This document shows, piece after piece, positions 43,786 to 51,081 of a stretch of 64,000 nt of DNA. The translations under genes and the position numbers were made by a program. Numbering within the stretch: position 1 is the stretch's first letter; every line of letters starts with the position of its first letter. The notes beneath the pieces are model-generated. The model was given only the letters and a program-made list of their open reading frames with translations, had not been told where the DNA came from and did not search any database. Where the stretch lies: the IMG/VR virus record IMGVR_UViG_3300032293_001310, positions 1 through 64,000 of that record. One strand, written 5' to 3'. Origin of the DNA: a virus.

Positions 43786-43793
43786 TATTTATA
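43786..43793 (+). promoter_or_regulatory. Late-type promoter box TATTTATA (first of two)
   Basis: Directly after the polymerase stop. A second exact copy follows at 43820. The pair is the only late-type signal inside the replication block before 52.8 kb. Confidence 0.5.
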
Positions 43794-43819
43794 ATAAGCG
43801 TATAACTCATATATACGAA

Positions 43820-43827
43820 TATTTATA
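43820..43827 (+). promoter_or_regulatory. Late-type promoter box TATTTATA (second of two)
   Basis: Ends 4 bp before the ATG of a 10-codon ORF (43832-43864) whose TGA overlaps the ATG of the tagged gene at 43861. Confidence 0.5.
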
Positions 43828-43860
43828 TATTATGGAAAATTTGATGATTATAGTCACCGT

Positions 43861-44727
43861 ATGAAAAATATTTCTGATTTGATTGATTATGTAATTTCGG
43901 AGGCATCGTTGGATGCTAGAATATCCGACGGTATGCTGAACCTCAGTAATACTGAGCATATAGAAGTTGTAGCAGAAACAATGCATAAAATATGCGACGA
44001 TGACCAGTTGGTAACAGAATTCATAAAAACCATTTTGAACGAAGGGAAATATCCAGACCGTCAGGCATATAATAAAGAGGGTTGGTTGGTTACGTTTCCA
44101 TCCAAAGAGTATCGTGACGCGGCAATAAAAAAGGGAACACATGCCATATCAGACCCAACTCATGGTAGAGGTGGAATGAACTTGTACTATAAACGTAGGG
44201 GGAAACAGAAACGCCAAACTCAGCAAGCAACCACGGCGGTACAACCTCAAACTCAGCCGCAGAAAGCGCCAACTGGATCGTCCACATCGACAGGAGATGT
44301 AACAGCGACAACAGGACCAGACGCGCCAGTTGATCAACCTACCACACCTTCTAGTGCAGGTAAATCGGAAGTACCAGCAACCCCCGTCGGTCAACCGCCA
44401 AAAACACCAGAGAAAGTGCCCGCTATTACCCAGCCATCACCAACAGTCTCTTCCGAAAAACCAGATGATACTTCTACACCGGAAGCACCAAAACCGGTCG
44501 ATGTGCCCGCCGTAGATGTTCCTGTAGTAACAACTCCACCGGAACAATATTCTTCTATATCGAAGAAATTCGCGGACAAAAAAGGATGGAAAGCGGAACC
44601 ATATGGCGAATATAGAGACGCCGAAGGTAATACTGTAGCCGTAGTTGGATTGAGCGGAGAAGTTGTTCCCGTTAAGAGTGTTGACAGAGATGAATATAAA
44701 CTCTTTGCAGAAAAGAACATGATGTAA
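43861..44727 (+). CDS. Tagged protein with Pro/Thr-rich linker
   Basis: 288 residues. MKNISDLIDYVISEASLDA is a tag-like helix with ISE-Ala at 13-15, the T4-type prohead-protease context. Residues 60-115 (KYPDRQAYNKEGWLVTFPS, then EYRDAAIKKGTH) match a small module I recognise from head-linked phage proteins of unknown role. Residues 120-235 are a Pro/Thr/Ser/Gln linker. The C-terminus (KKFADKKGWKAEPYGEY, AVVGLSGEVVPVKSV) is a small beta domain. It is surrounded by replication genes but served by late-type boxes. Confidence 0.62.
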   Translation: MKNISDLIDYVISEASLDARISDGMLNLSNTEHIEVVAETMHKICDDDQLVTEFIKTILNEGKYPDRQAYNKEGWLVTFPSKEYRDAAIKKGTHAISDPTHGRGGMNLYYKRRGKQKRQTQQATTAVQPQTQPQKAPTGSSTSTGDVTATTGPDAPVDQPTTPSSAGKSEVPATPVGQPPKTPEKVPAITQPSPTVSSEKPDDTSTPEAPKPVDVPAVDVPVVTTPPEQYSSISKKFADKKGWKAEPYGEYRDAEGNTVAVVGLSGEVVPVKSVDRDEYKLFAEKNMM

Positions 44728-44728
44728 T

Positions 44729-45127
44729 ATGGCAGGCAGCAACGCACAACTTCTTTGTACTTTCGCAAAGTATAATACATATCAAACCGAAATAGATGCG
44801 TTGTCCGAGTATTACAACATACTTGAAAAGAAAGTGTATGTATTACAAAACGTCGCCAACAAGGACGAAATATTTCTGACATATAATGCCGAAAAGAACG
44901 GCAGTCAGTTTTATACCAATACAATTTCAGTTCATCGTAAAAAAGAACATAATATTATATACAGCATCAATGCTCTGAATGAACTCATAAAAGAGCAGAA
45001 TAATGGTATAGTATCAAATACATTTCAGATAAACTGGGAACAATATAAGAATTCGTTTATTACTGCCAGAGAAGGCAAAGTAAAAGTCACGCCAACACGG
45101 CTGATGAAGATTTATCAGATAAGTTAA
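44729..45127 (+). CDS. Uncharacterised protein between tagged gene and SSB
   Basis: 132 residues, 1 bp after the previous gene. Mixed alpha/beta, Tyr/Asn/Lys rich: FAKYNTYQTEIDALSEYYN, NEIFLTYNAEKNG-like strands, INALNELIKEQNNG, then a basic end (REGKVKVTPTRLMKIYQ). Not recognised. The basic end and place next to the SSB would allow a nucleic-acid or regulatory role; there is no motif to confirm it. Confidence 0.6.
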   Translation: MAGSNAQLLCTFAKYNTYQTEIDALSEYYNILEKKVYVLQNVANKDEIFLTYNAEKNGSQFYTNTISVHRKKEHNIIYSINALNELIKEQNNGIVSNTFQINWEQYKNSFITAREGKVKVTPTRLMKIYQIS

Positions 45128-45128
45128 G

Positions 45129-45148
45129 CATAAACTTTCTTTAGTTTA
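45129..45148 (+). other. AT-rich hairpin after 45127
   Basis: ATAAACT and AGTTTAT pair around a TTCTTT loop two bases after the stop. It has no strong T tract, so it may be a weak terminator or mRNA end-protecting structure. Confidence 0.4.
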
Positions 45149-45213
45149 TAGTTATAGATACTTAACGAATGACTGATTAACCATTGAAAAAATAGCCAAC
45201 GGCTTATTATAGA

Positions 45214-45242
45214 TTGACGATTATCATTTATTGAGTCATAGT
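45214..45242 (+). promoter_or_regulatory. Sigma70-like promoter TTGACG-17-CATAGT for the SSB
   Basis: -35 at 45214-45219, -10 at 45237-45242, predicted start about 45249, giving a 64-nt leader. The same CATAGT -10 is used at 54041. Confidence 0.5.
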
Positions 45243-45250
45243 ATTCAACA

Positions 45251-45300
45251 TTGACCGAGTTGAGTACTTTCAAATTGGTCAAAACACATTAACAATTAAC
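45251..45300 (+). promoter_or_regulatory. Candidate translational operator in the SSB leader
   Basis: TTGACC (45251-45256) pairs with GGTCAA (45277-45282) and, inside it, TTGA (45260-45263) with TCAA (45270-45273). A 30-nt A/U-rich single strand containing ATTAACAATTAAC (45288-45300) then leads to the ATG at 45313. The layout matches the T4 gene 32 autoregulatory leader: a folded nucleation site followed by an unstructured tract. Confidence 0.45.
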
Positions 45301-45312
45301 GAATAAATAATT

Positions 45313-46137
45313 ATGTCATTAGACCTTAACAAAATTAAGTCGCGTCTTGATTCGCTCAAGAGCACACAAAACAAGACCACCGCTGTGTGGAAGCCAACAC
45401 CGGGCAAAAACGTAATCCGAATCGTTCCTTATGCTCACAATCCTGAAAATCCGTTCATTGAACTGCTTTTCCATTACAACATGAACGGTAAGACATATCT
45501 GTCTCCTGCTTCATTCGGTCGTCCCGATCCTATCGTCGAGTTTGCCAATAAACTCAAGAAGAGCGGAGACAAGGAAGAGTGGAAGACTGGTCGCTCGCTC
45601 GAGCCCAAGCTTCGTACATATGTACCTGTTCTCGTTCGTGGAGCAGAACACGAAGGTGTGAAGTTCTGGGGTATGGGCAAGCAGGTTTATCAGGAAATTT
45701 TGAGTATCATTGCTGATGCCGACTATGGCGATATTACTGATCTGCGTGCAGGTCGTGACATCGTTGTAGAATTCAAGACTGCGGAAGAGACCGGAAAGTC
45801 GTTCCCAGAAACCACTATTCGCGTAAAGCCAAATCAGACTCCCGCGTTTGATCCTTCTGATGCTACCATCAAAGAGAAGGTCAAGAATCAGAAGAACGTC
45901 ACAGAACTGTTCCCAGAACTGTCTTACGAAGAACTGGCCACTGTTATGGATACTTGGCTGAACTCCTCACAGGAGGCGGCTGAAGATGGTGAGACTGTTT
46001 CTGCCACTGCTGCTACCACTGAAGCAGAGCCAGCCGATGCTCCTGCACCAAAAAGTGCTACAACCAAGGCTGCTGTCAAGGCTCCATCTAACACAAAAGA
46101 TATTGCCGACGAATTCAACAATTTGTTCAACTCCTAA
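45313..46137 (+). CDS. Single-stranded DNA-binding protein, T4 gp32-like
   Basis: 274 residues. NVIRIVPYAHNPENPFIELL, FHYNMNGKTYLSPASFG and VLVRGAEHEGVKFWGMGKQV follow the order of the gp32 OB-fold core, then QEILSIIADADYGDITDLRAG. A basic N-terminal 25 residues would serve cooperative binding, and the acidic/Ala-rich tail (EAEPADAP.. to DIADEFNNLFNS) partner binding. There are no cysteines at all, so the T4 gp32 zinc site (His-Cys3) is missing; its place is taken by SPASFGRPDPIVEF. It coats ssDNA and works with the UvsX, exonuclease and helicase that follow. Confidence 0.85.
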   Translation: MSLDLNKIKSRLDSLKSTQNKTTAVWKPTPGKNVIRIVPYAHNPENPFIELLFHYNMNGKTYLSPASFGRPDPIVEFANKLKKSGDKEEWKTGRSLEPKLRTYVPVLVRGAEHEGVKFWGMGKQVYQEILSIIADADYGDITDLRAGRDIVVEFKTAEETGKSFPETTIRVKPNQTPAFDPSDATIKEKVKNQKNVTELFPELSYEELATVMDTWLNSSQEAAEDGETVSATAATTEAEPADAPAPKSATTKAAVKAPSNTKDIADEFNNLFNS

Positions 46138-46170
46138 GTTGAACATAGTAGTAGAATAAATGATGAGAAG

Positions 46171-46202
46171 ATGGTGCGCCAGATGGAGTACTGGCGCACC
46201 AT
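46171..46202 (+). terminator. Perfect 12-bp hairpin after the SSB gene
   Basis: ATGGTGCGCCAG (46171-46182) and CTGGCGCACCAT (46191-46202) pair perfectly around an 8-nt loop. There is no T tract, so it may be a rho-type or processing/stability structure, letting SSB be made in excess over UvsX. Confidence 0.6.
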
Positions 46203-46223
46203 TACTCAAATATACTATCATAT

Positions 46224-47444
46224 ATGAAAAAGAAAACTATTGAACACGAGATTGAATCATCTCGCGATGAACTGGCAGAAGCATTGGCTGACTCCATCAA
46301 CAAGAACAGCGACGGTAAAGTTGCTTTCTTCCTTGATGCAGAAGATGATCCTTCGCAAATTACTGACTGGGTTTCTACTGGAAATAGTCTCGTTGACTTG
46401 ACTATTGCCAATCGACCAAATGGTGGATTGCCTGTAGGAAGAATTACTGAACTAACTGGTCTTGAAGCATCTGGTAAGAGCCTTATGGGCGCGCACCTAC
46501 TTGCTGAGACCCAGAAGAAGGGTGGACTGGCAGTATTCATCGACACAGAAACTTCCGTATCTACGGATTTTCTAACAGCCATTGGTGTAGACGTTCCAAA
46601 GATGCTATATATCAATGTTGATACAGTAGAAGATGTTTTTGATAAGGTTGAAGAAATCATCACTCTTGTTCGCAAGAGCAGCAAGAATCGTCTTGTGACT
46701 ATTCTGGTTGACTCTGTTGCCGCTGCTTCTACAAAGAAGGAATTGGCAAGCGATCACGGTGCGGACGGTTTTGCCACCGGCAAAGCCATTGCCATCAGCA
46801 AGGCGATGAGAAAGATTACAGGACTTATTGCCAAACAGCGTGTATGCCTGTGCTTTACCAATCAACTTCGCCAAAAGGTGGGATTTGTTGGACTTGGTGA
46901 TCCTTGGACAACCAGCGGTGGTAAAGCAATTGCGTTTCACGCTTCGCTTCGCCTACGTCTAAAGCAGTTGAATCAAATCAAGAACTCTGATAAACAGACG
47001 GTTGGTATTCGTACCAAGTGCACTGTTGTCAAAAATCGTATGGGACCACCCATGCGAAGCGCTGAGTTTGACATCTACTTTGACCGAGGCATTGACAACT
47101 TCAGCAATTGGTTAGAACATCTCATTGAATGGGATATTGTAACTAATGCTAAGAAGCCAAAGATTGCAGGTGAAAAGAAGACAAAGAAACAGTTGGAAGA
47201 AGAAAAGGAAGAAGATAAGAAGGCAAAGAACCTACAATTCATTATGCCTGTCGAAGGCAAAGAACCCGAGACGGTTGTATTTGAAAAGAAGGACTTGCCT
47301 AAGTTGCTCAAAGACAGACCAGAGTGCAGAGACTATCTTTATAACAAACTTTGCGAAAATTTTGTTATGAAGTATAAGGCTCCAAACTCTGAAATGGCTG
47401 ATGACGTTGAATACGACGAAGCATCGGAAGGAGCAGACGACTAA
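46224..47444 (+). CDS. uvsX: UvsX/RecA-like recombinase
   Basis: 406 residues, near T4 UvsX (391). Walker A GLEASGKS at 79-86, AVFIDTETSVS with the catalytic acid after Walker A, TILVDSVAAASTKKEL as Walker B with the L1 region following, TNQLRQKVGFVG as the Gln-containing sensor/L2, and TTSGGKAIAFHASLRLRL. The C-terminal 80 residues are Lys/Glu rich then acidic (MADDVEYDEASEGADD), as in UvsX. It forms filaments for strand exchange and recombination-dependent replication. A loader (UvsY) is not visible in the window. Confidence 0.95.
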   Translation: MKKKTIEHEIESSRDELAEALADSINKNSDGKVAFFLDAEDDPSQITDWVSTGNSLVDLTIANRPNGGLPVGRITELTGLEASGKSLMGAHLLAETQKKGGLAVFIDTETSVSTDFLTAIGVDVPKMLYINVDTVEDVFDKVEEIITLVRKSSKNRLVTILVDSVAAASTKKELASDHGADGFATGKAIAISKAMRKITGLIAKQRVCLCFTNQLRQKVGFVGLGDPWTTSGGKAIAFHASLRLRLKQLNQIKNSDKQTVGIRTKCTVVKNRMGPPMRSAEFDIYFDRGIDNFSNWLEHLIEWDIVTNAKKPKIAGEKKTKKQLEEEKEEDKKAKNLQFIMPVEGKEPETVVFEKKDLPKLLKDRPECRDYLYNKLCENFVMKYKAPNSEMADDVEYDEASEGADD

Positions 47445-47450
47445 AATGAT

Positions 47451-47476
47451 CGTGTGGAGTGAAATACCTTCACACG
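47451..47476 (+). other. Hairpin in the gap before the exonuclease gene
   Basis: CGTGTGGAG (47451-47459) pairs with CTTCACACG (47468-47476), one G-U, 8-nt loop. It ends 10 bp before the ATG at 47487, where it could modulate initiation. Confidence 0.4.
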
Positions 47477-47486
47477 GTCCATATAA

Positions 47487-48554
47487 ATGCAGGAAGATAC
47501 TAAAAAGAAATTTGCTTCTATATTTTCTCAGATAAAGTCTGAGCACGCCAACTTGCCTGTAAATACCAAGAAGGAAAAGAACAGCGACATACTTGTTGTA
47601 GATGGTACCAATAACTTCATTCGTTGTTGGACTGTTGTTCCTACACTAAGTGATAATGGTGACCACGTTGGTGGAGTAACTGGATTTCTTACCAGTCTTG
47701 GATATGCTATAAAACTTCTTCGTCCTACAAGAGTTATTGTAGTATTTGACGGCAAAGGTGGAAGTCAGCGCCGCCGAGACATATATCCAGAATATAAGAA
47801 CAATCGTAAAGTATCTGTTCGTGTAAATAGAGCATATGAAGAAATGAGCGATCCTAAGACAGAACAGGAAGCGATGATTAATCAAATGGTAAAACTTATT
47901 GATTTTCTTCGCAGCCTGCCTGTAAGTGTCATTTCTATTGATTATATAGAAGCAGACGATGCTATTGCTTATATATCCACACAGATGTATCCAACATCCA
48001 AGATTACCATAATGAGCGGAGATAAGGACTTTATTCAACTTATCAATGATAGAGTATGTATCTGGAGTCCTATCAAAAAGAAGATATATGGCGTACAGGA
48101 TGTAATCAATGAATATGGTGTTCATCCCACTAACTTTATTTACTATCGTATATTAGAAGGCGATACTTCTGATAATATTGATGGCGTCAAAGGAGTTGGA
48201 CTCAAAACTGCCATCAAATGCTTTCCTATGCTTACAGAAAACAAGGAAACTTCAGTCGAAGAACTATTGCTTCGTGCCAAGGACTGTATAAACGAAAAGA
48301 AGATATATTCAAGCATTGTGGAACATTCCAAGATATTGAATAGAAACTATATGCTTATGCAACTAAAGAACCCAAGTTTTGCAGGTTCGTTGCAAATGAA
48401 AATATCTGATGCTGTAGAGAATGTATATGACTACAACAAGTTTCATTTTATACAAAAACTTACAGCACACGGTATGCACTCCACTATACCAAACTATCAC
48501 GTATGGTTGCAGGAAGTATTCTATCCTTTGCACGTTATGGCAAAAACTGAATAA
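47487..48554 (+). CDS. 5'-3' exonuclease / flap endonuclease (T4 RNase H-like)
   Basis: 355 residues. The PIN/FEN acidic residues are in order: VVDGTNNFIRCW (D39), VFDGKGGSQRRRDIYPEYK (D88), IDYIEADDAIAY (E155, D157, D158), MSGDKDFIQL (D179, D181) and LEGDTSDNIDGVKGVGLKTA (D226, D229), the last being the helix-3-turn-helix DNA clamp. It would remove RNA primers and flaps during lagging-strand synthesis. About 30 extra N-terminal Lys-rich residues precede the core. T4 RNase H is 305 residues. Confidence 0.92.
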   Translation: MQEDTKKKFASIFSQIKSEHANLPVNTKKEKNSDILVVDGTNNFIRCWTVVPTLSDNGDHVGGVTGFLTSLGYAIKLLRPTRVIVVFDGKGGSQRRRDIYPEYKNNRKVSVRVNRAYEEMSDPKTEQEAMINQMVKLIDFLRSLPVSVISIDYIEADDAIAYISTQMYPTSKITIMSGDKDFIQLINDRVCIWSPIKKKIYGVQDVINEYGVHPTNFIYYRILEGDTSDNIDGVKGVGLKTAIKCFPMLTENKETSVEELLLRAKDCINEKKIYSSIVEHSKILNRNYMLMQLKNPSFAGSLQMKISDAVENVYDYNKFHFIQKLTAHGMHSTIPNYHVWLQEVFYPLHVMAKTE

Positions 48555-48569
48555 TTTTTCTAAATCAAA

Positions 48570-48598
48570 TTGACGAAACTCCAAATGCGTCGTAATAT
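48570..48598 (+). promoter_or_regulatory. Sigma70-like promoter TTGACG-17-TAATAT for the helicase
   Basis: -35 at 48570-48575, -10 at 48593-48598. Predicted start about 48605, an 11-nt leader without Shine-Dalgarno. Confidence 0.62.
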
Positions 48599-48615
48599 TC
48601 TAAACATCATCATTT

Positions 48616-50013
48616 ATGGCTCCAGTAATCATCGACAACCTACACAAATATGGTCTTGACTTTCAGGTCAAAATCATCGCAAGCATCCTTACGGACAAGA
48701 CGTTTCTTGAACGTGTTGTTGACATCATAGAGATTGATGCCTTTGAAAACGAGGCACATCGCTGGATTGTAAAGGAAATCATTCAATATCACGCGGAATA
48801 TAAGGACTTGCCTACTATGCAAGTTTTCAAGGTGCGTGTTGATACTATTGAAAATGCCGACTTCAAGGCAACGGTGACAGATCACCTGAAGAGTGTTTAT
48901 CTCAAGATCAGTGAAAAGGATCTACAGTTTGTGCGTGAGCAGTTTCTTGAGTTCTGCAAGAACCAGAAACTCAAGAACGCCATCATTGAGTCCGTCGATC
49001 ACCTCAAGACAGGTGAATATGACAAGATCAAGGGTCTTGTTGATAAGGCAATGAAGGCGGGTATGGAACGCAATCTCGGTCATAACTATCACAAGGACGT
49101 TGCTACTCGTATGAGTGAAATGTGCCGCAACACCATTCCTACTGGATGGGATGTTATTGACTCTCTTATGGACGGCGGTCTTGGACCTGGCGAACTGGGC
49201 ATTGTTGTTGCCCCTGCTGGCATTGGCAAGAGTTGGCTGCTGTGCAGTCTCGGTGCCAAGGCAATGAAACGTGGCAAGAACATCGCACACTTCACGCTTG
49301 AACTGAATGAAAACTATGTTGGACTGCGATATGACTGCTGCTTTACACATATTGACTTTCAGGAAATCAAGCATCGCCAAGGCGAAGTTGAAGATATCAT
49401 CAAGAAGATTGACGGTAAGTTGTTTGTGAAGTATTTTCCGCTAAAGACGGTCAGTGCTCAATCGCTCAAGTTTCATATTGAACGTATTCAGGCACTTGAG
49501 AATGTCAAAATCAATGAAATGATTGTTGATTATGCCGATATTCTTCGTCCACAGGAAAAGGAAAAGAACAGCAACAGTTATAGTGAGGCTGGAAATATCT
49601 ATGAAGAACTGCGTCAAGTTGCAGGAGAACTACAGATTCCCGTTTGGACTGCTTCGCAAACAAACCGAAGCGGCGGTCAGGAAGACGTTGTTCAGGCACA
49701 TAATATCGCTGACTCGTATCGTAAGATTATGACCGCAGACTTTGTGTTCAGCGTAACACGAAACGTGCAAGACAAAGCCAACAATACCGCTCGTTGTCAT
49801 GTCATCAAGAACCGCTTTGGTCCTGACGGCATTACTTTGTATGCCAAAATGAATACAGGCAATGGAGATATTGAAATTTACGATGCCAAGTCAAAGGAAG
49901 CAATGGCTATTCAGTCCGGTATGGAAGACGATGAGTCTTCTATGAAGACAATGTTGAAGAATAAATGGAATAGTTCTCGCCAGAATCAAAATGGCGAAAA
50001 CGTTAATTTGTGA
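48616..50013 (+). CDS. Replicative DNA helicase, DnaB/gp41-like
   Basis: 465 residues. An N-terminal helical domain (about 1-150, HRWIVKEIIQYHAEYKDLPT) is followed by a RecA-fold core: IPTGWDVIDSLMDGGLGPGE, Walker A APAGIGKS at 199-206, AHFTLELNENYVGLRYD, MIVDYADILRP as Walker B, and VWTASQTNRSGG with the sensor Gln. The C-terminus FGPDGITLYAKMNTGNGDIE closes the fold. It unwinds the fork as a hexamer. The C-terminal Asn/Ser/Glu tail is probably flexible. No primase is visible in the window. Confidence 0.93.
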   Translation: MAPVIIDNLHKYGLDFQVKIIASILTDKTFLERVVDIIEIDAFENEAHRWIVKEIIQYHAEYKDLPTMQVFKVRVDTIENADFKATVTDHLKSVYLKISEKDLQFVREQFLEFCKNQKLKNAIIESVDHLKTGEYDKIKGLVDKAMKAGMERNLGHNYHKDVATRMSEMCRNTIPTGWDVIDSLMDGGLGPGELGIVVAPAGIGKSWLLCSLGAKAMKRGKNIAHFTLELNENYVGLRYDCCFTHIDFQEIKHRQGEVEDIIKKIDGKLFVKYFPLKTVSAQSLKFHIERIQALENVKINEMIVDYADILRPQEKEKNSNSYSEAGNIYEELRQVAGELQIPVWTASQTNRSGGQEDVVQAHNIADSYRKIMTADFVFSVTRNVQDKANNTARCHVIKNRFGPDGITLYAKMNTGNGDIEIYDAKSKEAMAIQSGMEDDESSMKTMLKNKWNSSRQNQNGENVNL

Positions 50014-50101
50014 GAAAATTTTGTAAAATTTTTTTGCATAATTTATTTTTTATAACACGTATTTATTCTCCACACAATAATACCAAGCGGAGGAAATTTT
50101 T

Positions 50102-51076
50102 ATGACAATCTTTGACGAACAAATCGCTCGTAAGCCAAATCGCTATCCTTGGGCACAAGAATATATTGATGCCATGTGGGCTGGACATTGGACTCCAAAC
50201 GAGTTCACATTCACATCCGACTTACAGCAATACAAAACCGAACTAACTCCGCAAGAGCAGGTCATTATCAAGAATGCTTTGAGTGCAATCGGACAGATAG
50301 AAATATCTGTAAAGAAATTTTGGACGAAACTTGGTGATACACTACCACATCCAGCATTATCTGATCTTGGTATTACTATGGGCAATATTGAAGTTATTCA
50401 TAACAATGCATATGAAAAACTATTGGATGTGCTACAAATGCAGGATGTATTTGAAGAGAACCTCAAGCTTGATATTATTCAAGGCCGTGTAAAGTATCTA
50501 CGCAAGTATCTTGACAAGGTATATACAGACAATCGTAAGCAGTATATATACTCGCTGATTCTTTTTACACTTTATGTAGAAAACGTGTCTCTATTTAGCC
50601 AGTTTTATATTATCAATTGGTTCAATCGTTATAAAGGATTATTGAAGGATACGGCTCAACAAGTCGCATATACGGCAAAGGAAGAAACACTACACGGTCT
50701 GGCCGGTGGAAAGATTGTAAATACTATTCGTCAAGAATTGCCAGAATTGTTTGACGCTGAACTTGAAGAAAAAATTATCCACGAAGCACGGGAATCATAT
50801 AATGCTGAATGCAAACTTATTGATTGGATGATCGGTGATTATGCTGATGAAAAGATTAGTGCAGATATTCTGAAAGGTTATGTTCAGCGTCGTCTAAATG
50901 ATTCACTTGAGATGATTGGCTTCAGAAAAATATTTGATGTGCCGCAAAGCATTATTGAGTTGACTACTTGGATGGATGAGGATGTAATGGGTAATACTAT
51001 GACTGATTTCTTCCATAAGAGGCCGGTCGAATATGCAAAGAAAACACAGTCTATACAAGCAGACGACCTATTTTAA
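50102..51076 (+). CDS. nrdB: Ribonucleotide reductase class I small subunit
   Basis: 324 residues, with an excellent AAGCGGAGG ribosome site. Metal ligands follow the R2 pattern: E67 (QIEISVKKF), E97 and H100 (NIEVIHNNAY), E160 (YVENVSLF), and E195/H198 (AKEETLHGL). The radical tyrosine is Y104, four after H100. The first ligand appears to be Glu where E. coli R2 has Asp84, as in some other R2 branches. It generates the radical for the large subunit, which starts 5 bp later. The Asp-rich end (IQADDLF) is the usual R1-docking tail. Confidence 0.92.
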   Translation: MTIFDEQIARKPNRYPWAQEYIDAMWAGHWTPNEFTFTSDLQQYKTELTPQEQVIIKNALSAIGQIEISVKKFWTKLGDTLPHPALSDLGITMGNIEVIHNNAYEKLLDVLQMQDVFEENLKLDIIQGRVKYLRKYLDKVYTDNRKQYIYSLILFTLYVENVSLFSQFYIINWFNRYKGLLKDTAQQVAYTAKEETLHGLAGGKIVNTIRQELPELFDAELEEKIIHEARESYNAECKLIDWMIGDYADEKISADILKGYVQRRLNDSLEMIGFRKIFDVPQSIIELTTWMDEDVMGNTMTDFFHKRPVEYAKKTQSIQADDLF

Positions 51077-51081
51077 TATAT

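Noticed and set aside
50034-50056. Promoter TTGCAT/TATAAC before nrdB
   Set aside because: The spacer is only 11 bp; no acceptable sigma70 spacing found, although the gene has a strong Shine-Dalgarno.
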